Source: Arbacia lixula
Taxonomy: Eukaryota; Echinodermata; Echinoidea; Arbacioida; Arbaciidae
Length of the DNA stretch: 64,000 nt
Direction of reading: 5' to 3'
Assembly (NCBI GenBank): GCA_963669155.1
Contig: OZ022583.1
Span: 18,345,694 to 18,409,693 of the forward strand
Part shown: piece after piece, positions 38,801 through 47,659 of the stretch
Numbering within the stretch: position 1 is the first letter of the stretch
Layout: each line of letters begins with the position of its first letter
The notes under the pieces: generated by a model
Told to the model about the DNA's origin: nothing
The model's input: the letters and a program-made list of their open reading frames with translations, nothing else
The model's database searches: none
Program-made: the position numbers and the translations under genes

Positions 38801-41800
38801 GTTTTACATTCATGTATTGTCCATTTTAGACACTTGCTGAAAGTTATTTGCCCTAAAATGATCCACATTTTGAGTTATTAGTGATTAAATCACAAATTCT
38901 CAAATTGTTTGGACCAAAAATTTTGAAGATTTGTGATTTAATCACTAATGAAACTGAATGTTGATCATTTGAGGCCAAATAACTTTCAGCAAGTTCCTAA
39001 AATAGCCAATACATAAATTTAAGACCATTGGCAAGAAGATTGCTCACGATCACTCTTTTGAAGGCTTTTTGTCTTCCCAGCACAGTATATGCCCTTTAAT
39101 ATTAATATTTGGTTGACATACAACTCACTTGAGAGATACCCGTCATCTATGATCATTGTAACAAGTTTGGTGATTTTGGTAAAATCAGTAAACAGTAATC
39201 CTTTTAAGATTTGCCTGTATGACCTTACACCTATCTCACCCAAAATCAAATCACTTATTTTTTCGGTCACATATTGCTATTGTACCAAGTTTGATGAAAA
39301 TTGATCAATGTTTTTTAAAGTTTTTGCGCCCCAGTAAACAAAATCCAGACGGACGTAAGAACAGATGAACGGTCAACCCAGAAACATAATGCCATCATCC
39401 ATTTTATGGTGGAGGTATAGAATAACTACTGGTTGGCACCTCACAATCAATAAGCAGTCTAAGTTTTGACCAAATTGTAGTTAGAATCAATATGCATTCA
39501 TTTTTGTGGGACAAAGCCCAAGATTACATTGCACATCTCTACAAGAAATTTTGATTTTCAATTCCTGTCACAGCTAGCAGCAACGCTTGGAGTTCATGTC
39601 CTGTTTCCATGGTTATCAGTTACAATAACTTTAGAGGCAATGTGGACGAGGGCCCTGTCTTATAAAGAATTGCAATTGATCGTAACTTGACTCATAATTG
39701 ATATCAATTGTAACTACATGCATTAGAGATGGGAGACTGGACTTGCAATCGGCTCAGATCAATTCGCAACTTTTTATAAGAAGGGACCCAGGTCTTGCTT
39801 ACCGGTAGCGCTATTACACCCCCTTCGAGCCCAGAGCCGGCTCCAAATGGCACCACAGGGACTCGGTGCTCCCTACAGATTTGCATGACTTGGCTGACTT
39901 CTGCCGTGCTAGAAGGCCATACTACCAGCTCTGGAGCTGAGGGGCTGCAATGGGTTAAAGGCGCAATGTGCTCACTTTGCTTCTGATCACACAAGGTGCG
40001 TCTTCATTAGCCCGATGTGGCGAAATAGCTAGCTAGTTCGTGATCGGGATAGCCTAGCCAGATCACGAAATAGCTAGCTATTTGTGTCTTCATTAGCCAG
40101 ATCAGGCGAAATAGCTAGCTATCTGGTTGAGAAAATATCCCAAGAAATCTTGGGCTAGATGGCCAAAAAGCGTCTTCATTAGCCTGCAACTTTCTCGATC
40201 CATTATGCAGCGCGTACCGAGGCATTGTTTACGTTAGGTTTTGATACGCGCATGAATGCGAGCTCATAACCGAAGCCATACTGTCATGGCTAGCTATTTC
40301 CATCGCACACTGCGCATGCACAAACATCGGGGTAATTCATGCATCCAGAGTTTTGAGCTAATGAAGACGTGATTGCAACTTTAGGCTAGTTCCGCGGATC
40401 AGCAAACTAGCGCGCTATTTCGTCTAATCGGGCGAATGAAGACGCACCTACAGATGCGATGGGAGGAAGAAAGAAGTCGCAGGGATAAGAGTACCGGCCA
40501 AGGCCACCGCAGACGACGCGATTTTGCCACAATCCTTGGGGGTGTTTCACCAAGCTGTTCGTAAGTTACGAATGCCTTTACGAACGACTGGTGATCCCTT
40601 CTTGTGCTAAATCAGATTCTCAATGAACAAAGTGTGGTATCACATTTTATAACACAAAAAGGCATCACCAGTCGCTCGTAAAGTCATTCGTAACTTACGA
40701 ACAGCTTGGTGAAACACCCCCCTGGAGTCGTAAGGGCCTACGACTGGAAATGTGACGTTCCCTTTACGCTTCTGATCGCACAACTGATCAGATCGTGTCG
40801 TCTGCGGTGACATTCATCCATACAAGGTCAAGTGACTAAAGAACGACAACAGCAAACTAAATCTCAAGATTTTCTACACAAACTGAAATTGGCAAAGAGA
40901 AATCATATATGTTATCATGCACAGCACGTCGAGTGACAAGGATTCAGAGAACAATTACAATAGGACAGGAGAGATTGATCTTTGTTAATACAATAAAGAA
41001 CCACATTGTACTGGAGCAATATAGAGATGAGGGGTGGTATTCTGAAATGCTTACTTAGGAGAAATCTTATCCTAACTCTAGAATTTTTCCTCAGTGGTAT
41101 TCCGAAATCTCTCCTTTTAATTTTCTCCTAAGTCCTGATGAAATGTTGTGATTGTGATTGGCTCCTCATAAATGAAACACTTCCCTCCATTAGCTAGTAA
41201 ATGCACACTGGGTGTGGTCTAACCCTCCCTAATTTGCATTAAGAGAGTCCTCAGAGGACATACTGGAATAACGATTTCATGCTCTCGGAGGAACCCCCGA
41301 AGTTGAGGACTTAGGAGAAAACTTAGGAGGAATTTCGGAATACCACCCAAGATGAACACATGAAAACTGAAAAATGAGCTTTATAAAATGAGACCAAAAA
41401 ACAAAGAGCAGTAATAAGAAAGGTTAGTTCGAAGGAGGCCCTCTATTGCTGAAGCAAGCACACCACAATTTCAAAGCGATGAAGACATTTCTCCAATAGT
41501 GCATATTCTAGTCTTAGATGGCTTTGATCACACATCAGAAAAAGAAAAGAAAAGGAAAGGTTAGCTCAAATGATGGGAAATGGGTACCCTTCATGACGGT
41601 AAGCCTGCTACGATTTCAGAACATAAAATTTGGTTCTACCATGGCGCTGTAACGGTGCATTATACAACGGTTAGAACGATACACACAAGCAAAAGAATGG
41701 TTGATTTGATCGTGTCCTTTTCGCAGTGTGCATGCAACAATGTCAAAATATTGAGAAGGTAAATGGCAGAGTATCCAAAAGGTTATAAGACAATAATCAC

Positions 41801-44462
41801 AGACAAGATAGAAAGTGATGGTTTGTTGGTTAATTCATGGAGCACTCTCCCAAAGGAAGCATGCAAATTTTTTTTTGATCCTATCAAATCATGCAATTCA
41901 AGGCTCCCACCTACGACGCAATCTTGCCATGATTCTGCAGTCGCAAGGGCCTAGCTACAACTCTAAATGAGACATCACTTTCTTGTACAAATCCCATGAC
42001 CGGGTCCTGCGAATCAGCCAGTCGCAGAGTCGGACTACTGATCAGATCGTGCCATCTATAGTGGCCTTTTTGGATCACTTCCCCGTCACAGGAAGCATGT
42101 CATTACTTATAAACCAAGTTTCAACCCTTTGTTTGCCAGACAAATTGCTGCTCTATGGGATTTGAGTGCATGACTTGTAAAAAAAATGTATGTGATATGC
42201 AAAGACTTACGGTAAATCATGTAGTGCTAGTTAAATTAGTCACTTTTTTTTAGACAAAAATGAAAGTTATTGATGGTTCGTTAATCTTAAAAAAGAATGG
42301 CAACCAAGAACAGGAAAGCAAAGAAGGAGTCGACAAAAGAGAAGGTGGAGAGACGAAATATCCACATACACAAACACAGCAACATGGAACAGAATGACAG
42401 CAAATACAGGTGAATGGAAACTGATTGAGGAGGGCTTCATTCAACAATGGTCGAACAATGCCTGATGATGATGATAATCTAAGGAGGAATTATTTTCTGA
42501 TCATTAGCATGCCAAATTTCCACAGACTGCACAGACAATCCACCAGACTAACCGGGACAGCGGTTATCCCTCCTTCTAGACCTGTTCCTGTTCCACATGG
42601 AATGATAGGAGCGCGATTCTCATGGCATATCCGGACTACATGGCTGACCTGGTCTACGTCGCTAGGCCAGACCACTAGATCTGGAAGGACTGGTCTAGCA
42701 TGCAATCAAATGGGAACGGGAGTCATAATTGTTGTTTAGAACCACTTGTTCACATGGTCTAGTATAACTAACATGTGTAATGTGGTCTAAAATTCATCAG
42801 AGAATAACATTGGATTTAATTTTTGATGGGAAATTCAAAGTGTACTCTAGTGTGTGGGCCAACTACCAATATCTGCTATACCTCTCTGACTTTGTGGTGT
42901 AATCTGCCCAAAAAGCAAATTGCACACCTGGAAAATTATTCCCTGCATGTTTATGCCAAATAGAAGTCGTACTTGGTCCATAAATCTACCACATCAAAAT
43001 ACGGACTTTTTTTTAGGAATGATTCGGATCAATGGTTTGGATTTGACACATTTTGACAATTTGGTATATCGGTAATTATAGGGCGTTGTTCTTTAAACCA
43101 TCGGTAGATGAAGATTAAACATCAATGTTCTGAAAATGATCATGTCCATAGAGCTGCAATCAATGACAGCTGCAAACTAATGACACCAAAGGAATATCTT
43201 GCATGTGTATGTGTGAAGTTGTGAACACTGAATACAGACATGTACAGTTTGACACGCTGTGCGACAAAAATTGACGGGTGCAATGAAGACAGAATGTGCC
43301 TTCATTTCAAATCAAAAGCATTTCAGGTATAACATAAATAAATCAATTAACATCAAATAATAAAGGGTACTAATTTGGCATATCATTCACTGCATGTTTG
43401 CGTACTTGCATAGAACAAGAAAACAAAAATCCTCAACATTTGAATACCGGTAGTAATATCTGCAAACATGTTTCTATTGTGCCAGATTACAAAAAAATAG
43501 CTGTGTAGTGTGGGAGTACCTACTTGTGATAAGACTCGTCATGGCTGTGTTGTTCTCTCACAGCTTCTGCGGCCGAGACGTTCTGATGCCCAACAACCGC
43601 CGCTATGGACTCTTGAACACTGGCCGCCAGAGCCTGTGAGGAAAAGCACTTCATCTTTACTCCTACTCTGCCAAAAATACATACTACCCTATGGAAATGG
43701 TGTATATTTCCAGTGCAAAAATGCTTCAATGGCATCTAACCCTTAGTGCTGCTCTATGGGATTTGTGTGCTTATGGTGGATTAATCCACAAAAGGCACGG
43801 AAAGGTTCATACTGCCGAGTCTCATGACTTTTACAAATGAGCTACCCTGGGCGTAGGTTAGCGTAGGTGGGCGTGGGTTCGAATTCCACACCATTGAAAG
43901 GATGAGCCACACGGTCAGCAAAGAGACAGCAGACAGTCTTTCAGTACGTTCTGGCACTTTATTAACAGCAACGAACAGCCCCAAGGTAAGTATATCAATT
44001 GCAGGTGGTCAGCACAGCCGTTCTCAAGGTAAACACGTATCGTCAAGGAGTTGTAATATGCAATTTGATTGGCAAACAGCAGGAAACATCAAAGTAGCAT
44101 GGGCTAACAGGTGAAATCAAACAGCGAGTCTAAATCATGTATCACTCATGCGCTGCCCACAGTTGTCATATAAGAATCAAATACATGTACCCTTTTTTTT
44201 TTTAAACAATTCGTTACATATCATTTTACGCTTAATTAAAGAATAATGCATAACGCGTTACGTCATAATAGAATAATCATACCTTACTACAAACGCTGAA
44301 AGGAAAAGAGTTCTATGACAGCAGGGAAGTGGACTTGGATTGGAAACAAATTCTTACCCGGTTTACTGGTGCTGAAGTTGACAAGTTCCTCGCAGCAAAG
44401 TTACAGCCACGGGCACGGCATGAGAGCCTGCAGAAAGCTGAAACGAGCCGGAAAGTTGCCAT
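28766..44462 (-). CDS. LDHD: LDHD, mitochondrial D-lactate dehydrogenase, twelve exons per transcript plus one alternative exon, 493 aa
   Basis: The exons in order are 44462-44358, 43633-43524, either 42694-42553 or 39944-39803, 36076-35935, 35320-35161, 33723-33618, 32562-32469, 32044-31916, 30568-30441, 30086-29996, 29817-29709 and 28931-28766. All introns are GT-AG, and using one of the two alternative exons gives 1482 nt in frame. The enzyme oxidises D-lactate and related D-2-hydroxyacids in mitochondria with FAD. Residues 1-35 ([19 protein letters not shown]...) are Arg-rich without acids, a targeting presequence. The FAD-binding domain has GTGTGLEGG (106-114) and [10 protein letters not shown] (168-177). 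The C-terminal domain has HVGDGNFH (408-415) and [10 protein letters not shown] (446-455), and the protein ends NPGKVL. A strong 3' splice site (CTTTGACTTTGTAG) ends 4 bases before the ATG, so there is at least one non-coding 5' exon. Human LDHD is 484-507 aa. Confidence 0.96.
30236..30413. mobile_element. Half copy of the CTGTACTGGGAAGAC palindrome family
   Basis: Right arm only, ending CTTCCCAGTACAGTATATTC. It lies just before LDHD exon 30441-30568 in genome order, within the following intron. Confidence 0.75.
30650..30797. mobile_element. Hairpin MITE (GGGCTCCGTAACATAAAG ends)
   Basis: Left GGGCTCCGTAACATAAAG and right CTTTATGTTATGGGGCCC are inverted. Each arm carries a TTTGCGAT/ATCGCAAA box. 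A related element is at 39650-39789. Confidence 0.85.
30900..31312. mobile_element. MITE with AGGTTGCGTTCA ends
   Basis: Inverted ends AGGTTGCGTTCATAAAAC and CATGAACGCAACCT. Internal repeats of GAATCATGATT and TTCTGCAGAATCACG are present, plus one TGACGTCA near 31124. There is no coding capacity. Confidence 0.8.
31313..31915. other. LDHD intron sequence, nothing recognised
   Basis: Intron sequence with a purine-rich stretch (31690-31900) just before the donor of exon 31916-32044. Confidence 0.4.
32633..33085 (+). mobile_element. tRNA-derived SINE interrupted by a MITE
   Basis: A box-like TGGCACATTGG and B box GGTTCGAGTCC (about 32690-32701) give a pol III promoter. The body continues with GGACGCTAAATGGAGG, then after the insertion CCACACTCTATGAACG and AAGAACCCAATTCACTTCTC. 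This is a layout shared by tRNA-SINEs of several marine invertebrates. The family name is not known to me. Confidence 0.75.
32792..33014. mobile_element. TA-target MITE (TACTGTATATGCC family), copy 2, inside a SINE
   Basis: It starts TACTTTATACGCCATATA and ends ATATGGGGTATACGGTA. It is a clear relative of 7341-7556, including the inner GAATACGACGTG and CGAGCACATATA segments. It splits the SINE after TGGAGG. Confidence 0.85.
33150..33350 (+). mobile_element. LINE C-terminal fragment
   Basis: The reading frame contains [20 protein letters not shown] and, in another frame, [10 protein letters not shown], the usual final block of CR1/Jockey-like ORF2. It is short and 5' truncated. Confidence 0.5.
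33366..33552. mobile_element. Half copy of the CTGTACTGGGAAGAC palindrome family
   Basis: Right arm, from CCCAAACATTTTGAGG to TTCCTAGTACAGTTTATTCC. It lies about 65 bases from LDHD exon 33618-33723. Confidence 0.75.
34227..34697. mobile_element. Palindromic MITE family J, full copy
   Basis: Both arms are recognisable (AAAAGCAGAAACATATAAGA; TGTTTCTTCAAGATGGAC). The CRE-type sites have decayed (TGACGCCA, TGAAGTCA). It lies in the LDHD intron between exons 35161-35320 and 33618-33723. Confidence 0.75.
35527..35932. repeat. (ACT)n array with a longer unit in three copies
   Basis: ACT/ACA trinucleotides alternate with three copies of a 45 bp segment starting CCTTCTACTTCTT and ending TTGATCAAG (about 35574, 35747 and 35868). 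It ends two bases before the donor-side boundary of LDHD exon 35935-36076, so the donor GT lies at the edge of the repeat. Confidence 0.9.
36268..37688 (+). repeat. Tandem-repeat element with DR1-type nuclear-receptor half-sites
   Basis: About eight units of 105-170 bases, each opening with TTGACCTTTGACCTCTGACC or a near variant. It is bounded on the left by GACTGCCACGCAGTC with GCCTCCGCC, and on the right by (GGAC)n and a hairpin, GCCTCCGGCCACTTCGTGGC, then GGAGGC. TGACCTTTGACCT (36526-36538) is a perfect DR1 (AGGTCA N AGGTCA on the other strand), and several units repeat it. It lies in the LDHD intron upstream of exon 35935-36076. A shorter reverse copy is at 5508-6240, and a diverged end with the same terminal motif is at 39110-39420. 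Confidence 0.85.
38152..38511. mobile_element. Palindromic MITE (CTGTACTGGGAAGAC family), copy 1
   Basis: Left TTAAAGGGAATATACTGTAC and right GTACAGTATATTCCCTTTAA are perfect inverses. The arms share GCAATCTTCTTGCC and GAAAGTTATTTGCCCTCAAA. Confidence 0.9.
38757..39102. mobile_element. Palindromic MITE (CTGTACTGGGAAGAC family), copy 2
   Basis: The same arms as 38152-38511 but more diverged (ends GAGCATGTACTGTACTGGG and CCCAGCACAGTATATGCCC). It lies 245 bases from copy 1. Confidence 0.88.
39110..39420. repeat. Diverged relative of the DR1 repeat element
   Basis: It has the same terminal arrangement as 37610-37688: GACGGACG, GGTCAACCC, then ACATAATGCC and a weak hairpin ending GGTGGAGGTATAG. 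The internal units are barely recognisable. Confidence 0.5.
39650..39789. mobile_element. Hairpin MITE next to LDHD exon A
   Basis: Left GGGCCCTGTCTTATAAAGAA and right TTTTTATAAGAAGGGACCC are inverted, with AATTGCAATTGATCG boxes as in 30650-30797. It ends 13 bases from the first base of exon A, on the donor side. Confidence 0.82.
39803..39944 (-). CDS. LDHD: LDHD alternative exon A (FAD-loop segment, GAGSG form)
   Basis: This exon is also 142 nt, with the same phases as exon B. It is preceded by CCCATTGCAG and followed by GTAAGC. It encodes [20 protein letters not shown] to [10 protein letters not shown], with the loop reading [11 protein letters not shown]. The split codon becomes Asn instead of Lys. 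About 26 of 47 residues equal exon B. It is open, has good splice sites and substitutions concentrated between similar residues, so it does not look like a dead copy. A MITE starts 57 bases upstream and another ends 13 bases downstream. Confidence 0.9.
40002..40449. mobile_element. MITE with AGGTGCGTCTTCATTAGCCC ends
   Basis: The left end GGTGCGTCTTCATTAGCCCG is inverted at 40420-40449 (ending GAATGAAGACGCACCT). The interior has repeated TAGCTAGCTATTTCG boxes and several further copies of the CTTCATTAGCC end motif. A second copy begins at 63568. Confidence 0.88.
40490..40815. mobile_element. Composite MITE with nested TTTCACCAAGCTGTTC palindrome
   Basis: The outer ends CACCGCAGACGACGCGAT and its inverse (GTCGTCTGCGGTG) flank an inner palindrome at 40551-40726: GGGTGTTTCACCAAGCTGTT, ..., AACAGCTTGGTGAAACACCC. 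The element without the insert is at 41900-42065. Confidence 0.82.
41032..41348. mobile_element. MITE with GGGTGGTATTCTGAAAT ends
   Basis: Left GGGTGGTATTCTGAAAT and right ATTTCGGAATACCACCC are inverted. The arms share ACTTAGGAGAAA and its inverse. It lies in the LDHD intron between exons B and A. Confidence 0.88.
41900..42065. mobile_element. MITE without nested insert
   Basis: It resembles the outer part of 40490-40815: CTACGACGCAATCTTGCCAT, GTCGCAAGGGCCTAG, and GATCAGATCGTGCCATCTAT at the end. Confidence 0.65.
42553..42694 (-). CDS. LDHD: LDHD alternative exon B (FAD-loop segment, GTGTG form)
   Basis: This 142 nt exon is preceded by CATGCTAG and followed by GTTAGT. It encodes 47 full codons from [20 protein letters not shown] to [10 protein letters not shown], plus one base completing a Lys codon with the exon upstream. 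It has no stop and keeps the FAD-loop GTGTGLEGG as in vertebrates, but carries Cys (IIPCG) where most homologues have Phe. It is the first of the two alternatives in transcription order. Confidence 0.93.
42700..43523. other. LDHD intron, nothing recognised
   Basis: Intron between the second exon and exon B. No repeat or gene was seen. Confidence 0.4.
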
Positions 44463-44552
44463 GATTCTACAAAGTCAAAGAGAAAAAAAAAGCACCATTA
44501 ATCATAATTAGAATCAAGCATGTGGTTTAAGTTCTGTTGCATCGGGCGGGTG

Positions 44553-44726
44553 TTTCACCAAGCTGTTCGTAAGTTACAAACGACTTTACGAACGACTGGT
44601 TATCCCTTCTTGTGCTAAATGCGATACCACGCTTTGTTCATTGGGAATCTGATTTAGCACAAGAAGGGATCACCAGTCGCTCGTAAAGTTGATCGTAACT
44701 TACGAACAGCTTGGTGAAACACCCTC
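44553..44726. mobile_element. TTTCACCAAGCTGTTC palindrome element
   Basis: Left GGTGTTTCACCAAGCTGTTC and right GAACAGCTTGGTGAAACACC, with GACTGGTNATCCCTTCTTGTGC shared by both arms around a short loop. It is 90 bases upstream of the LDHD start codon, in the 5' UTR intron. Confidence 0.92.
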
Positions 44727-44929
44727 CGGGTTTATCTTTCATGTCACGTTTATAAGCCTCAGGGATGTACCCTTCACACACAATACACTGAAGAATCCAA
44801 TTAGAATTAAAATGAAACATATATCTCAATATAATTACATGAAGGTGAGCTAAGAGGGAGTGTATTAGTTAGATGGAACACCACGACTGCAGAATTAAAT
44901 ATGTTTTGCCGTCATTCTGTTGGACTGAA

Positions 44930-45037
44930 AAATCAGTCTTTGTAGGACATTGGATCCGCTGAGATTGCATCTGGCTCCTCTGAACGCCCCTACCTAGATG
45001 TAATTTCGATTAAAGAATTTCCCCGAATGAGACAATT
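44930..45037 (+). repeat. Interspersed 150 bp repeat, copy 4
   Basis: It contains GACTGAAAAATCAGTCTTTG, GATTGCATCTGGCTCCTCTG and GAATGAGACAATTCCTG. One internal part present in other copies is missing. Confidence 0.75.
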
Positions 45038-45099
45038 CCTGTTTATATACCACATACTAAGAATGTTGCTATATGATTGGTCAAGAGTTAATCACGTGA

Positions 45100-45540
45100 T
45101 GAAGCGTAGTTTTTCCCATCTGATCACCTGAGAAGAAAAGTTCGTTACACTGTAGGTGATAGTACTTTTTTGAGAAGGAAAGTTCGTTACACTCTAGGTG
45201 ATAGTACTTTTTGGTTTCGCTGATCACTTCACGCCTCACAGTCCTAACGCGTGGTCAATATTTTGAGTACGCGCGAAATAAAAGTCCGTAGCTCGGACTG
45301 TCGGCGCAGACGACACCGCGGTGCGCGCGCGAAAATTAAAATTTTTGGTTATAGCGCGCTGCGCCCGCGCATACGTACAAAGCAGTGCAAGCCTTCCATT
45401 TCCCCCACACAGTATTTCACCAAAGCAAGTGTGCAATTCTCGACCACCTCGTACCAAAATTGACCTAGAATTTCACTTGCCTGTAATTTATTAGAATTAT
45501 GAAGAGTATTCTCAGAGGATCTATGTTCTCACCGATACCG
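45100..45540. promoter_or_regulatory. CpG-rich candidate promoter upstream of LDHD
   Basis: Locally high CpG (45240-45370, with GGTGCGCGCGCG) after two tandem 48-base copies of AAGTTCGTTACACTNTAGGTGATAGTACTTTT (45140-45225). LDHD needs a non-coding exon upstream of 44466, and this is the nearest CpG-rich region. The assignment is inference. Confidence 0.35.
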
Positions 45541-45774
45541 CACAGGTAAGAGAATTTCGATTACTTCTTGCTTTTCCGTCAAAATCTTACAAATTAGCAT
45601 CACCATGTCATAGTGTTCGTTGGAATTTGTAGATTCTATATAGCAACGTGCACAAAGTCAATTTGCTTCCGGGTTTCGGAGCGTCGCGTGAATATGTAGC
45701 CGCACCGACACGAATGCTTTTGTACGTTAAATTGTCATTTATTTTATAGATTGTTGGCATCAGATGTGGAATAT

Positions 45775-45955
45775 AAAGCAAATAATCAACTTTTGGTTTC
45801 AGGCAATGAGACGAACTATCACTTCCTCGGCGATCTGAATGTATACGCTATCTTTCCTCAGCTAAAAGCTTCGGAAAGATAGCTACATCCAGATCGCCTC
45901 GGAAGTGATATTTCGTCCCATTACCTTCACCGACGTTGATTATTTGCTTACTATC
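45775..45955. mobile_element. Hairpin element
   Basis: AAGCAAATAATCAAC, ATCACTTCCTCGGCGATCTG and GCTATCTTTCC on the left are inverted on the right (GGAAAGATAGC, CAGATCGCCTCGGAAGTGAT, GTTGATTATTTGCTT). Confidence 0.82.
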
Positions 45956-46754
45956 ATGCAGTATATGTTAACACAATCTACAGAAATGAACATCATGATC
46001 GCAAGCAAACAAACACCAACCTTATAAAGAATGTGTGCCTTCGCAATAGAACCACAAGAATGTGCCCATCAGAAATTACATTTACGTTGTACCCATTCAT
46101 CCTGTTCCTTTCCAAACCAAAATGTTACACTCCAGCAGATTTTGGATATCTGTAGAACTCACACTTCACAGTCACAATGGTATACAGCCTTTACAGGTGT
46201 GTCATGTTTTGACATTAAACTACTGCGGACCTAAAGGGTCTACCGGTATGACAATTTTTTACTTGACAAAAGGCTCCTCCCCCAAAACAATATTCATTCT
46301 GGGAACAATCCTTGTAAATCCCCAAAGTAAATAGATCAGACCTTCACTATACTATTTTCCCATTTAGTAATTTATGTAGTATCAAAGGTCTTGAAGATCG
46401 ATGTGCCTGATTTTGGAATTAAGTGGTTCAAAGTGCAAGCAAAGACTTCCATTCTATGGCATGTGTTCCTCAAATTCCTCCCTCATTGATTAGATAATAT
46501 CAGGGACGTGAGAGGAGTGTCCCTGCTATAATAAGCCTACCTAATCATAAGAAAGTGGATACATCTCAAATTGCGAGGTGGGTGGCGTGGGCGTGCTCCG
46601 ATTTTCATCTGTTGCTGCATCTGTAGGCCTATGTCACAAAATAACTTCCTAAAAAGAGAAGATGAACGACCATAATATGACCGTAGCTTGCTGGTTTGAA
46701 CGGGCAAGAACACACAGGGCGCGAAGTTGAAGTCATGCACTATCCTCCTAGTCC

Positions 46755-47046
46755 TGGGGGGTGTTTCACCAAGCTGTTCATAAGCTACGAAGAACTTAAC
46801 AAACAACTGGTGCCGTGGTGGACCTTTATTGTGCTAAATGAGATACCCCCAACTTGTTCCTGTTCTACGTAGTGGGAGTTCATTTCCAACTACTGCATCC
46901 CAATCAAATTTGACAAATCATAAACTGTGCATTCAGACAGTTTTATAACAAGAATTTTAATTTATAAAGATCAAACTTGAACTTTAGCCGATGGGAATCT
47001 AGCTGATGAGAATCTGCTTTAGCACAAGAAGGGGTCACCAGTCGTT
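46755..47046. mobile_element. TTTCACCAAGCTGTTC palindrome element, interrupted
   Basis: It starts GGGGGTGTTTCACCAAGC and follows the long-loop form seen at 12519-12846 as far as GGGGTCACCAGTCGTTC. There it is cut by the 150 bp repeat starting at 47047; a remnant (CAGTCGCTCATACGAGCTGT) resumes near 47203. Confidence 0.72.
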
Positions 47047-47202
47047 CTAGACCGAAAAATCAGTCTCTGTAGGACGTTGGATCGGCTGAGATGCATCTGG
47101 CTCCTCTGAACGCCCTATCTATTCGGGGGTAAGTCCAAAAATGTAATTTTGATTTAAGAATGCCCCGAATGAGACAGTTATTCCTTTCTACAGTCGCTCA
47201 TA
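47047..47202 (+). repeat. Interspersed 150 bp repeat, copy 5, inside a MITE
   Basis: CTAGACCGAAAAATCAGTCT to GAATGAGACAGTTATTCC. This is the clearest insertion, because the flanks belong to one palindromic element. The outer bases TCTA and CTACA give approximate ends. Confidence 0.78.
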
Positions 47203-47659
47203 CGAGCTGTTAGTGCCAATCAAGCTGAAATAGCGCCATCTCTTGTTCAAACTGAAAGAGGGGCGAACTTAACTTTATAGACAATGTGAAAGTTTTCTAT
47301 TGGACAATAAGTAATAAGAATCGTGTAGTCGATGTATACGGGATCCGGAGAAGACGTATGATTTTTCAACCTTCTTCTTCTTCTTCTTCTTTGAAGACTT
47401 CCTTCGAACTTCCTTTGAATACTTCATTCTGATGTTCTTCGTTCGATTTGATGGTTATTTTGGGACGCAATGCACAGGCTGCTGTTCGAGGTGAATAAAC
47501 AGATAAAAGGTCACTGAACTGTCAAACTTTGTTGCTCATGTTGGTGAATTTTGTGCATGGTTACGGTCGAGCGAACGAACAGAAGATGTGGATGGGACTG
47601 AGGAAAAAAGGAGCGTAGAAGCGTGATGTGAAAATGTACGGAGCAAACAAAGGCCGGAT

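Noticed and set aside
43814-43905. GGTTCGAATTCC, a B-box-like sequence
   Set aside because: No matching A box or SINE body was seen around it.
45495-45550. Possible + strand first exon (MKSILRGSMFSPIP followed by GTAAGA)
   Set aside because: No continuing exon of any known family was found downstream on the + strand before SNRPD3.
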